Below the pieces are notes generated by a model that had not been told where the DNA came from, searched no databases, and saw nothing but the letters and a program-made list of their open reading frames with translations. DNA of 64,000 nt from Plantimonas leprariae (GTDB lineage: Bacteria > Pseudomonadota > Alphaproteobacteria > Rhizobiales > Rhizobiaceae): contig NZ_VZDO01000002.1 in the NCBI RefSeq assembly GCF_008802405.1, forward strand, positions 337,982-401,981, given 5' to 3'. Made by a program: the position numbers and the translations under genes. This document shows, in pieces, positions 51,363 through 59,400 of the stretch. Within the stretch, counting starts at the first letter, position 1; each line of letters opens with the position of its first letter.

Positions 51363-51647
51363 TCAAAAGTTGTCGGCATGAATCCGCGGGCGGTCCTCGC
51401 CGTCGGCGGCCAGCGCCGCATCAAGGTCCTCTCGGTCGACGTCGAACACCTGCTGGCTGCCGAATGTGCCGATGGCCGGCGTATGAAACAGGGTTGCCAC
51501 CCGATGGTAGGCGAGAAACGAGATCCCCATGATCTCGTCCTCGTCGACCACGACGCGATAGGTGCCGGCAGGCTTCGGTCCGGTCGTGTTGCCGATCGCG
51601 AACGGGTTCGCGAACGTCACGGTGGTTTCGATGGAGCGGCTCGGCAT
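51363..51647 (-). CDS. small hypothetical protein between the Rmf-like genes
   Basis: I take ATG 51647 (MPSRSIETTVTFANPFAIGN), since GAAGGG lies just before the alternative GTG at 51656. It has 94 residues, beta-rich, with AGTYRVVVDEDEIMGISFLA. No known domain. It is packed between two Rmf-like genes with 12-13 bp spacers or overlaps, one operon. Confidence 0.6.
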   Translation of the reverse strand: MPSRSIETTVTFANPFAIGNTTGPKPAGTYRVVVDEDEIMGISFLAYHRVATLFHTPAIGTFGSQQVFDVDREDLDAALAADGEDRPRIHADNF

Positions 51648-51652
51648 GACCG

Positions 51653-51904
51653 TCACCCTTCGTCCGGATCGCCGGTCGGGCGAAACAACTTGGCGATCGC
51701 GGCCGGCGCGGGATCATGCAACAGATCCTCGACGTTCAGTTCGTCGATGGCGAGGGAACGGTGCGTCCGTTCAACGACCTGCCGCTCACTCCAGCCGTTC
51801 ATCCACCCGCGCTGCATCGTCGAGCCCTGAGGGTATCGGCAGGCCGCCGTCGGCAAGTCGTTCAAACGGGCTTGCACTCCCTGGTCGAAGGGCGTGTCGC
51901 TCAT
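51653..51904 (-). CDS. Rmf-like ribosome modulation factor homologue (copy 2)
   Basis: It encodes 83 residues preceded by AAGGACC. The signature is GVQARLNDLPTAACRYPQGS, then MQRGWMNGWSERQ, again G-x(n)-C-x-Y-P-x-G-x(n)-W-x-x-G-W. It shares its layout with copy 1 but is not a close duplicate. ATGA overlap with the upstream gene at 51901. Confidence 0.6.
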   Translation of the reverse strand: MSDTPFDQGVQARLNDLPTAACRYPQGSTMQRGWMNGWSERQVVERTHRSLAIDELNVEDLLHDPAPAAIAKLFRPTGDPDEG

Positions 51905-52110
51905 GATGTTGGTCCTTCATGTTCAATCGGGACAGAGGCGGGCTTGGCGTTCGCCCACCTTTCGCCTTCCCGGTGGGTGGCTTCGACAACCCCTCGTGCG
52001 CGAGCGACGTCGCGTTCGGGTCCGCTCAGGCTCCGCGATGTTAGGCCGGCACTCAGGTCGCCATGATCGGCAACGGGGTCGCGCAGTGGATACGTGTTCC
52101 AGAAGGGCAT
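51901..52110 (-). CDS. small hypothetical protein, coupled to an Rmf-like gene
   Basis: It encodes 69 residues (MPFWNTYPLRDPVADHGDLS), with an Ala/Glu helix at about residues 32-50. The TGA overlaps the next start (ATGA), good evidence it is translated. No homology recognised. A conflicting reading on the other strand lacks a ribosome site. Confidence 0.5.
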   Translation of the reverse strand: MPFWNTYPLRDPVADHGDLSAGLTSRSLSGPERDVARARGVVEATHREGERWANAKPASVPIEHEGPTS

Positions 52111-52563
52111 GATGGGGTTCCAATATGCTCATGAGCGCTCACGCGGGGCGCTGGGGACGGTCGAAGGTAAAGCTGTCGATGCCAGTGCTTCGACCATCCG
52201 GCACGGCTAGGTTCGAAGGATGCCAAGTCTTCGGCACGAGGCCGGGCTGCCGTCTCCCGGATGCAGGCATCACGATCGGCGATCACTTCGAGAGCCAGCG
52301 ATGGTGCCCGCACATCAGCGACCGGCACGAGCAAGGCTCCGGCGCGCTAAGCTGCAAATCGACGTTGATGCAGTTTCTGGTCGGCCGGACGAGTGATCAC
52401 GTCACGCAGATGCGTAGAAAATCCGACACCGTATCAGAGGGTAAGTACCCCTCCGTCCGAACCGTTCCGCAATGTCCGAGGCTTATTCGTTCGGCGGCAA
52501 CCTTTGAGGCGAGCGCTGCCGAGGCGACGGTGACACCCAGGTTTTACGGCTGGTTCGGCACGT
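52111..52563. other. 450-bp region without a supported gene
   Basis: A long rightward open frame exists here but its codon use and composition look like antisense drift. It contains no known motif or ribosome site. I see no tRNA, repeat or hairpin of note. It may hold promoters for the leftward Rmf-like cluster. Confidence 0.4.
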
Positions 52564-52809
52564 TCAGCCGTTGCCTTTCGACACCGTCAGTTTGACGCCA
52601 GTGCCGCCACCGATCTCCGACACGAACTCGACGCCCGCATCCTGCAGCGCACGCTGCAGCGCGGCGACATTGCCCTCCTTCGGCGGCAGCCGCCCCGTCT
52701 CGAAGTCCCGGATTGCCGCCGCATCGGTGCCGGACGCCTCCGACAGACGCAACTGCGACCATCCGAGAAGGAGACGGGCGGAGCGACATTCGGACGGCGT
52801 CATCATCAT
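52564..52809 (-). CDS. XRE-family HTH protein
   Basis: The 80-residue-class product has four start-like ATG/GTG codons in a row; the domain begins MTPSECRSARLLLGWSQLRL and SEASGTDAAAIRDFETGRLP, a lambda-repressor-type helix-turn-helix, then a short wing (VEFVSEIGGGTGVKLTV) as in small transcriptional regulators of toxin-antitoxin or stress genes. No toxin gene adjoins it. Confidence 0.75.
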   Translation of the reverse strand: MMMTPSECRSARLLLGWSQLRLSEASGTDAAAIRDFETGRLPPKEGNVAALQRALQDAGVEFVSEIGGGTGVKLTVSKGNG

Positions 52810-52989
52810 CACACGCTAAGCCCAGCAATGGGCGATGGCAAAGTTCCGGCTCTTCCGAGGCATGCACCGCTGGCTACGCAATGGTGCGGGAACGCGTTGG
52901 CGCGGGGCCGCTTCCAGCTTCGTCTCTCATGGGACGACAGCTCCACCCATCCGACCCTCCGCAACGGGTCGCCTTTCCGGGAAAGCCGC

Positions 52990-53205
52990 ATGCCCGACAA
53001 CGGTCAACCGCCACAGTCCCGACGCGGCTACCTTGTCGGCAGCGCCGTTCTCGTCCTCGTTCTCGCCTTGGCTCTCTTCGCGGTGTTCATGGCCCGGAAT
53101 GCCGAAGCACCAGCCGCGTCCGCAAATGCGTCGCAGGCAGGCTCGAACTTCCCGAAGCTGCCAAGCCCGGAGGCGGGCTCGCCGCCGGCTTCCGGCAAGC
53201 GTTGA
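52990..53205 (+). CDS. small single-span membrane protein
   Basis: ATG 52990 gives 71 residues. A polar start, one membrane helix (GSAVLVLVLALALFAVFMA) and a Ser/Pro/Ala-rich outer tail. No signal cleavage site, so an N-in anchor. Unrecognised; possibly a small envelope stress peptide. Confidence 0.5.
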   Translation: MPDNGQPPQSRRGYLVGSAVLVLVLALALFAVFMARNAEAPAASANASQAGSNFPKLPSPEAGSPPASGKR

Positions 53206-53326
53206 TGCCAGTTGGATGATGGCGATCGCTCGACCCGCGAGATGATCTGCACCCCTCGGGCGCGGTAGGCACGGTCGAGGACAAACTCAAACGACCGGTA
53301 CCAGACGTCGGAGGGCTGGGGATGCG

Positions 53327-53635
53327 CTACGACTGCGCAACGTCGTGAGCGCCGAACTCCGCGAACGCATCGCGAATCCTGTTCGCCAAGCCTTCATCCT
53401 CGATGTCGACCGAAACCTCGATCGAGCCGTTCAGCGCTGCGTCGTGCCGGTCCTCGCCGCCTGGATCGCCGCCCCGCCTGTCTGATCCGGCGAGTTCCTC
53501 GCCGACGGTATTCTCCTTGCCGACGGCGGCAATGAAGATGTCGGCGCGGTCGACGTCGTACTCCTGAGCGAGACGCTCCACCGTCATCTCGGCTTCGCGC
53601 CGCGTTTCGAACTGCGCGGTCAACGTCGTTCCCAT
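53327..53635 (-). CDS. hypothetical protein, ferredoxin-fold-like
   Basis: It encodes 102 residues from ATG 53635: TAQFETRREAEMTVERLAQE, an acidic linker, then a second half IEVSVDIEDEGLANRIRDAF that repeats the strand-helix pattern. Similar proteins in Rhizobiales resemble heat-induced or general stress proteins with a beta-alpha-beta fold. Function unknown. Confidence 0.65.
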   Translation of the reverse strand: MGTTLTAQFETRREAEMTVERLAQEYDVDRADIFIAAVGKENTVGEELAGSDRRGGDPGGEDRHDAALNGSIEVSVDIEDEGLANRIRDAFAEFGAHDVAQS

Positions 53636-53738
53636 GTGCTTCCTGTCCTTCGTTGCGGACGGTGCTTGGCAGCCAAGTCCAAGTGACCGGTGGTCTCTGG
53701 AGACAGAGGATGGACAAAAATGCCCGTCGAGCAGGTCG

Positions 53739-53954
53739 TCAGGCGTCCGCTGCGGGGTCGGTGAACTTGCCGACGTTCACCAGATCATTGTCGTCGTCCG
53801 TCAGTTCCGGCGCCTCGGACGCGGTCGTGCCATCGCCCGGTGCTCGGTCCTCGACGGATTGATCGTCATCGTCCGAGACGATCTCGTCATGCTCCAGCGG
53901 CTTGCCGGCCGGCATCTTGTCGTTCGGGTTTTCGGTCGCGGGATTGTCGGACAT
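53739..53954 (-). CDS. very acidic small protein
   Basis: It encodes 71 residues (MSDNPATENPNDKMPAGKPL start, then DDDDQSVEDR). Strongly acidic and probably disordered. AAGGAGG upstream at about 53960-53966 supports the start. Like the one at 48630, function unknown. Confidence 0.55.
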   Translation of the reverse strand: MSDNPATENPNDKMPAGKPLEHDEIVSDDDDQSVEDRAPGDGTTASEAPELTDDDNDLVNVGKFTDPAADA

Positions 53955-54150
53955 CGTCGCCTCCTTGGCTGTGCGAGGAAGACCGAAGCGAACCGTGACG
54001 TTCCGATGCCGCACCGCTCCTCTCATCCGCCAGCTACGGTTCGCTCGAACGTGTCGGTGCGGCGAGCTGTTGCAACCGCTGCCGCACCGAAGGGCCCTCG
54101 ATCCCGCAGGCGTTCCGGCAGGCTCGCGACGACCTGCGGCACTGGCCGCA

Positions 54151-55692
54151 TCAGCTTTCTTCGATACGTTGATCATCGTCGTGCTGGAGTGCCAGTTCGC
54201 GCAGGTCGATCTCCTCCTGCAGGACAAGGAAAGCGTCGGCGCCGATGCTGTGATCGACGCGCATGTCGTGCAGGGCCCGGCGCTCGGCCTGAGCGGCCGC
54301 GAGCCCCAAACGCCGCCGCTCGTCGATGGCAGCGGCGTGCGGCGGATCGCCAGCCGCCGCTTGTTCGACGCTGTAAGCATAACGGAGATGGTCCGCCTCG
54401 GGACCAACGGCGCCGTCGAGCGTCCGCAACGCCGCCTCTGCCAAGCTCAAGCGTCCACCGCGAAGTTCCGAACCGAAGACGTCGGTTCGGTCGAGCTTCA
54501 GCCAGTGGATCAACGGCGACAGCGTCAGCCCTTGCGCGACGAGGGTTGCGAGCACGACGGCGAAGGCGACCAGCACCACCGTCTCACGCTGCGGGAAGTC
54601 GGCCGGCAACGCAAAGGCGGCGGCCAGCGTCACGAGCCCGCGCATGCCGCACCAACCGACCAGCACCGCCTGTTGGATCGTCGCCGGTTCGGGTTCGCCG
54701 CGGCGACGCGAGCGCCAGGCGTTCAACCGGTTGAACCCGACCACGACGGCGAGTCGCGCGACGACGACGACAACGACCACCATTCCCGCCAGCGCCAGCG
54801 CGTCGCCGAGACGATCGGGCTGCATGTCGCCGAGGATCACGCGTACCTGCATGCCCATCAGGAGGAAGGCGACGACGTTGAGAACGAAGATCACGACGCT
54901 CCAGACCGCATAGGAATGGACGCGCACCCGCGGCGCGATTTCGAACTCGGCGCGGCGGGCGAGCGTCATCGCGTAGGCCACGACGGCGAGCACCGCGGAA
55001 AGATGCAGGCGCTCCGCAAGGATCCAGACGATGGCAGAGCTGAGGAACTGCAGAAGCGTTCCTCCCAGCGTTCCGGCGACGAAGCGGTTCAGGCGGCCGT
55101 AGACGACGCCGCTCGCGATCCCGAAAAGGATGCCGAGGGGCGCGGCGACGGCGAGGCTCAACCCGACACCGACGTCGACATCCTCGCTCGACTGCACGGC
55201 CAGGGCGCCAGCAAAAAGCAGCAGAGCCGTGGCGTCGTTGAACAACGTCTCGCCCTTCAGGACCGCATCCGAACTGCGCGGGATCGAGACCGCGTTCAGC
55301 ACCGCCGTCGCCGCAGCCGCATCGGGCGGAGCGACGATGGCGCCCATCGCGACGGCGGCCGCCAGCGGCATGCCGACGAATGCCCATCCGACCCAAGCGA
55401 CGAGTGCCGTCGTCGCGAGGACGGCGAACACCGCGAAGGCGACCAGCGGCGCCCAGAAGCGGCGAGCGGTGCCGAGCGGAAAATCGAAGGCGGCATCGAC
55501 GATCGCCGGCGCGATGAACAGCGCCAGCGCCGTGCCCGGCTCGATCGCGATGATCGGCACGCCGGGAACGAAGGCGACGGCGACGCCGGCCGCGGCGAGC
55601 AACGCGGGATAGGGCAGCGAGAGCCGACGCGCCCCCTGCAGCAGGATCACCGCCGCGAGCAGCAGCGCCAGCAGGCTTTCGAAATATGTCAT
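54151..55692 (-). CDS. CPA1-family sodium/proton antiporter
   Basis: This 513-residue protein has about 12 membrane helices and the family core: MGAIVAPPDAAAATAVL, then GETLFNDATALLLFAGALAV with the ND ion site, and WCGMRGLVTLAAAFALP. The C-terminal about 100 residues are a cytosolic helical regulator. It exports Na+ or K+ in exchange for H+. The start at 55692 is near a divergent small gene. Confidence 0.9.
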   Translation of the reverse strand: MTYFESLLALLLAAVILLQGARRLSLPYPALLAAAGVAVAFVPGVPIIAIEPGTALALFIAPAIVDAAFDFPLGTARRFWAPLVAFAVFAVLATTALVAWVGWAFVGMPLAAAVAMGAIVAPPDAAAATAVLNAVSIPRSSDAVLKGETLFNDATALLLFAGALAVQSSEDVDVGVGLSLAVAAPLGILFGIASGVVYGRLNRFVAGTLGGTLLQFLSSAIVWILAERLHLSAVLAVVAYAMTLARRAEFEIAPRVRVHSYAVWSVVIFVLNVVAFLLMGMQVRVILGDMQPDRLGDALALAGMVVVVVVVARLAVVVGFNRLNAWRSRRRGEPEPATIQQAVLVGWCGMRGLVTLAAAFALPADFPQRETVVLVAFAVVLATLVAQGLTLSPLIHWLKLDRTDVFGSELRGGRLSLAEAALRTLDGAVGPEADHLRYAYSVEQAAAGDPPHAAAIDERRRLGLAAAQAERRALHDMRVDHSIGADAFLVLQEEIDLRELALQHDDDQRIEES

Positions 55693-55823
55693 TCGGTCGG
55701 TCTAGCCTGCACTTCCGCAGGGGCCAACTAGCCTGCCGGTGTCGGCGTGCTTGGCGGGCTGTCCGGTGTCCGATCGTCGAGAGCTTTCGAAGACGTGGAT
55801 CGGCGCGGGAGGGGGCAAGGAAA

Positions 55824-55970
55824 ATGTTCGGAACTTCGGACAGCCGCTCCGGACGCATCGAGGCGGTCGTCGAGTTCCTGATGACGATCCAGATCGAGAC
55901 GCTGCGGGCTATGCTGCAGGATCGCGTTGGACTCGACCGCAAACTGAGCGAGAAGGTGGCGTACTACTGA
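55824..55970 (+). CDS. small gene cut by the IS element (probably truncated)
   Basis: ATG 55824 follows AAGGAAA and gives 48 residues (MFGTSDSRSGRIEAVVEFLM), one helix. Its stop TGA at 55968-55970 is the first three bases of the IS terminal repeat. The original reading frame may have continued past the insertion point, so the 3' end is likely lost. Unknown function. Confidence 0.4.
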   Translation: MFGTSDSRSGRIEAVVEFLMTIQIETLRAMLQDRVGLDRKLSEKVAYY

Positions 55971-56001
55971 CCTGCCCCCGCTGAGGCGTCCGGCTGGAAT
56001 G

Positions 56002-56871
56002 TTAGTGGATCGTCGGCTGTTGGGCCAGCGAACGGTGTGTAGGTGCTGAGACAAGGGCGGGCACGAAGACTTCCGGGGCTGGCGGTTTGTAGCCGAGCGA
56101 GGAGTGCGGACGCACGACGTTGTAATGGCGCCGCCAGCTTTCGATGATGATCCGGGCTTCGGCGAGGCTGTAGAAGACTTCGCCGTCGAGGAGTTCGTCG
56201 CGCAGGCGGGCGTTGAAGCTTTCGACGAAGCCGTTCTCCCATGGACTGCCGGGTGCGATGGTGGCGGTCTTCGCTCCAACAGCGGCGATCCATTTCTGCA
56301 CCGCCTTGGCGATGAACTCCGAGCCGTTGTCGGAGCGAATGTTTTCCGGCACGCCATGGAGGATGAAGAGGTCGGACAGGACGTCGATCACATCGAGCGA
56401 ACCGAGCTTGCGATCGACCCGGATGGCGAGCGCCGCATGGGTGAACTCGTCGATGACGTTGAGCATCCGGTACTTTCTCCCTTCATGGGTTCGGTCCTCG
56501 ACGAAGTCATAGGACCACACGTGGTTGGGCCGCTCGGCCCGCAGGCGGATGCACGATCCGTCCGCGAGCCAGAGCCGGCCTCGCCTGGGTTGCTTGGCTG
56601 GAACCTTCAGCCCCTCGCGTCGCCAGATGCGCTCGACCCGTTTGTCGTTCACCGCCCAGCCCGCCTGACTGCGCAAAAGCGCGGCGATCCGGCGATAGCC
56701 GTAGCGGCCGTAGCGACGGGCGAGCTCGACGATGTCATCGGTCAGTTGCGCTTCGTCATCCCGGCCACGAGGCCGGCGCCGCTGCGTCGAACGGTGCTGG
56801 CCCAAGGCCCGGCAGACCCGGCGTTCGGAGACCTTTTTCGGCAAAACCGTGCGGACGTGATCGATTGCCAA
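56002..56871 (-). CDS. IS3-family transposase orfB (DDE domain)
   Basis: It encodes 289 residues from a TTG at 56871. The catalytic core shows VWSYDFVEDRTHEGRKYR (first D), ENIRSDNGSEFIAK (second D) and SPWENGFVESFNARLRDEL (E) with the following R/K. Normal for IS3. It is in the +1 frame relative to orfA, whereas the slippery site at the orfA end would give the -1 frame, so fusion protein may no longer form. Confidence 0.88.
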   Translation of the reverse strand: MAIDHVRTVLPKKVSERRVCRALGQHRSTQRRRPRGRDDEAQLTDDIVELARRYGRYGYRRIAALLRSQAGWAVNDKRVERIWRREGLKVPAKQPRRGRLWLADGSCIRLRAERPNHVWSYDFVEDRTHEGRKYRMLNVIDEFTHAALAIRVDRKLGSLDVIDVLSDLFILHGVPENIRSDNGSEFIAKAVQKWIAAVGAKTATIAPGSPWENGFVESFNARLRDELLDGEVFYSLAEARIIIESWRRHYNVVRPHSSLGYKPPAPEVFVPALVSAPTHRSLAQQPTIH

Positions 56872-56914
56872 GCGCGACGACGGTTCGAAGAGGCACGTGA
56901 CTCTTCGAACGGCA

Positions 56915-57193
56915 TCAGAAGTTTCCCCGGGCCGCCTCCGACAGGATCAGCTTGTCGAGCGTCAGATCGGCTACCGCCTTGCGCAGCCGCTCGTTCTTCT
57001 CTTGCAACTCCTTCATCTGGCGGAGTTGGTCGCGGCTCATGCCGCCATATTCCTTACGCCAGCGGTAAAAGGTCAGCTCCGACACGCCGAGCTGCCGGAC
57101 GGCGTCGGCCATCGCCACCCCTTGCCCGCGCGGCACCTCAACCTGCCGAAACTTCGTAATGATCTCGTCGGGTCTGTGTCTCTTCAAAGCCAT
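56915..57193 (-). CDS. IS3-family transposase orfA
   Basis: ATG 57193 (MALKRHRPDEIITKF) is preceded by GGAGGAGG and gives 92 residues. It has a helix-turn-helix (VAMADAVRQLGVSELTFYRW) and a leucine-zipper-like end (KELQEKNERLRKAVADL). The end shows G-GGA-AAC at about 56921-56927, a classical slippery heptamer for programmed -1 frameshifting, just before the stop. Confidence 0.88.
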   Translation of the reverse strand: MALKRHRPDEIITKFRQVEVPRGQGVAMADAVRQLGVSELTFYRWRKEYGGMSRDQLRQMKELQEKNERLRKAVADLTLDKLILSEAARGNF

Positions 57194-57255
57194 CTCGCGG
57201 TCCTCCTCCATGGCAAAAACCATACTTCAGGATGGACCCGCTCAGTGGGGGAAGA

Positions 57256-57504
57256 TCAGCCGAGCGCGTCGGCGGTTTCGGCAAAGAACCGTTCGACCGA
57301 CGCCGGGTCGCCGACGTCGCCCTGCATGACGAGCGCCCGGCGGCCCGCCGCCTCGACGCGGCGCCCGGTTTCGGCCGCGCCGTCCGCGTCGGTGTGGTAG
57401 ACGATCGCGACGTCGGCGCCTTCCTTCGCGAAGAGTTCCGCGATCGCCTGGCCGATGCCCGAATCCGCCCCGGTGACGAGGGCGCGCTTGTTCGCCAGCT
57501 TCAT
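57256..57504 (-). pseudogene. short-chain dehydrogenase, 5' fragment cut by the IS
   Basis: ATG 57504 begins a typical SDR (MKLANKRALVTGADSGIGQA, then VVIVYHTDADGA-like beta2), but after 82 residues the frame ends in TGA of the IS right end. The catalytic Ser/Tyr/Lys parts are missing on the other side, so the rest was deleted. Non-functional. Confidence 0.8.
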
Positions 57505-57681
57505 GGCAATGCCTTCGTGTCAGGTCTTCGAGGGGTCCCGGCAGGTCCAAAGCCTCCCGCGGGCGCAACAGCCGGACTTCCCGGACGTTCCGCCAGTGGC
57601 CAGCCGGCCATGCATTTCCGCCGCTCCCCGCCGGAACGACCTTTCCATCCGGAGGTTCGCGACGAGCAACGGAGTTCAGGA

Positions 57682-58476
57682 ATGAGCAACGCAACGACCC
57701 GCCCCTTCGCCGTCGTCACCGGCGGCTCCAACGGCATCGGCTACCAGCTCGCCCGGGAGTTCCTCGAGAACGGCTACGACGTCATGATCGCGTCGGAAAA
57801 GCAGGAGCACCTCGCCGACGCGGCGCGGCAACTGCCGAGCGGCCTCGGGCGCGTCGAAACGCACGCGGCGGACCTGTCGCGCGAGGAAGGCGTCGCGAGC
57901 CTCGCCCAGGCGGTGAGCGGCCGCGCGGTCGACGTCCTCTGCGTCAACGCCGGCATCGGGCTCGGCGGCCCCTTCGTCGAGACCGATCTCCAGACCGAGC
58001 TGCAGATGATCGACCTCAACGTGCGCGGCGCGGTGCAGCTCACCAAGCTCGTCCTGAAGGACATGGTGGCCCGCGACAGCGGCAAGATCCTGTTCACCTC
58101 CTCGATCGCCTCCACCATGCCGGACCCGTTCGAGGCGGTGTACGGTGCGACGAAGGTGTTCCTGCGATGGTTCGGCGAGGCGCTGCGCAACGAGCTGAAG
58201 GACACCAATGTCGGCGTGACGGTGCTCCTGCCCGGCGTCACGGAAACCGACTTCTTCGAGCGCGCCGACATGCTGGACACCAAGGCCGGCGCCTCCGATT
58301 CCAAGGACGACGCGGCAGTGGTCGCGAAGGCCGCCTTCGCGGCGCTGCAATCCGACAAGGACAAGGTGACGCCGACCGCGAAGAACAAGATCATCGGCGT
58401 CGTCGCCGACATGCTGCCGGACAAGGTCGCCGCCCAGATCCATCGCGGCATGTCGAAGCCCGGCTCGGCGGGGTGA
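57682..58476 (+). CDS. short-chain dehydrogenase/reductase
   Basis: ATG 57682 follows GGAGTTCAGGA. The 264-residue product has VTGGSNGIGYQLARE, VNAGIGLGG, ILFTSSIAS (Ser) and YGATK (Tyr-x-x-x-Lys), a complete SDR. It ends GTGA-overlapping the hydrolase gene. Substrate unknown; not closely related to the 37-kb SDR. Confidence 0.87.
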   Translation: MSNATTRPFAVVTGGSNGIGYQLAREFLENGYDVMIASEKQEHLADAARQLPSGLGRVETHAADLSREEGVASLAQAVSGRAVDVLCVNAGIGLGGPFVETDLQTELQMIDLNVRGAVQLTKLVLKDMVARDSGKILFTSSIASTMPDPFEAVYGATKVFLRWFGEALRNELKDTNVGVTVLLPGVTETDFFERADMLDTKAGASDSKDDAAVVAKAAFAALQSDKDKVTPTAKNKIIGVVADMLPDKVAAQIHRGMSKPGSAG

Positions 58477-59372
58477 CGGACGACGCCGTGAGCGAGGGCG
58501 TCATTCCGGGCTTCGAGCGACGGCAGCTGCCGGGCGACGGGATCGAGGTCGACGCGCTGGTCGGCGGCTCCGGTCCGCCCCTCCTCCTGCTGCACGGCTG
58601 GCCGCAGACCCGGATGTGCTGGGCCGCCGTCGCGCCGGCACTGGCAGCCGACTTCACCGTGGTCGTGCCGGACCTGCGCGGCTACGGCCGTTCTCAGAAG
58701 CCCGAGGGCGGCGATGGCTCCGAAGCCTATTCGAAGCGGGCGATGGCCCGCGACCAGCTCGCCACCATGCGCGCCCTCGGTTTCGACCGTTTCATGATCG
58801 CCGGACACGACCGCGGCGGGCGGATCGCCTACCGCCTGGCGCTCGACCATGCCGACGCCGTCACGCGGCTCGCCTGCCTCGACATCGTGCCGACCGCCGA
58901 CGTCTGGGCGCGGATGGATGCGGCGCAGGCCATGAAGATGTGGCACTGGCCGTTCCTGGCGCAGCCGGACGGCATCCCCGAGCGGATGATCGGCGCCGAC
59001 CCGGCCTGGTTCGTCCGCACCATCCTCGCGCGCCAGGGCGGCCCGGGTTTCGCCTTCCCGGAGGCGAGCGTCGCGGACTACGTCGCCGCGGCCGCCGATC
59101 CGGCGACGGTACACGGCTGGTGCGAAGACTACCGGGCCGGCTGGACGGCCGACCGCGAGTTCGACGAGGCCGACCGGGGCGGCCGGCGGCTGGCGCAGCC
59201 GCTGCTCGTCCTCTGGGGCGAGAGCGGGTCGCTGAAGGGCCGGAACGGCGTCGAGCTGTGGAAGCCCTGGGCCGAGGCGGTCGATGGCCGGGAACTGCCG
59301 GGCGGGCATTTCGTGCCGGAAGAGGCGAGCGAAGCGGTGGTCGAACGCTTCCGACGGTTCTTCGGACTCTGA
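58473..59372 (+). CDS. alpha/beta hydrolase, haloacetate-dehalogenase-like
   Basis: GTG at 58473 overlaps the SDR stop; 299 residues. Motifs: LLLLHGWPQTRMCWA, DLRGYGRSQKPEG, IAGHDRGGRIAYR (Asp nucleophile) and MWHWPFLAQPDGIPE, the HW-x-F-x-x-Q-P loop found in fluoroacetate dehalogenases, then VHGWCEDYRAG and GGHFVPEE (His). Coupling to an SDR suggests a small catabolic pair. Dehalogenase activity is inferred from motif similarity. Confidence 0.8.
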   Translation: MTDDAVSEGVIPGFERRQLPGDGIEVDALVGGSGPPLLLLHGWPQTRMCWAAVAPALAADFTVVVPDLRGYGRSQKPEGGDGSEAYSKRAMARDQLATMRALGFDRFMIAGHDRGGRIAYRLALDHADAVTRLACLDIVPTADVWARMDAAQAMKMWHWPFLAQPDGIPERMIGADPAWFVRTILARQGGPGFAFPEASVADYVAAAADPATVHGWCEDYRAGWTADREFDEADRGGRRLAQPLLVLWGESGSLKGRNGVELWKPWAEAVDGRELPGGHFVPEEASEAVVERFRRFFGL

Positions 59373-59400
59373 TCCGGTCGCCGATTCGGCTGCGGCGCTC

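Larger units (their letters stand above)
55968..57258. mobile_element. IS3-family insertion sequence
   Basis: About 1.29 kb with terminal inverted repeats: left TGACCTGCCCCCGCTGAG at 55968-55985 and right CTCAGTGGGGGAAGATCA at 57241-57258, which match at 15 of 18 positions. It carries orfA and orfB on the minus strand. The flanks (CTAC left, GCCG right) show no 3- or 4-bp duplication, so the insertion was followed by deletion or another rearrangement. It truncates an SDR gene on the right. Confidence 0.88.

Noticed and set aside
52125..52595. Rightward 156-residue open frame in the gap before the XRE gene
   Set aside because: No ribosome site, no motif, and it overlaps the XRE gene on the other strand.
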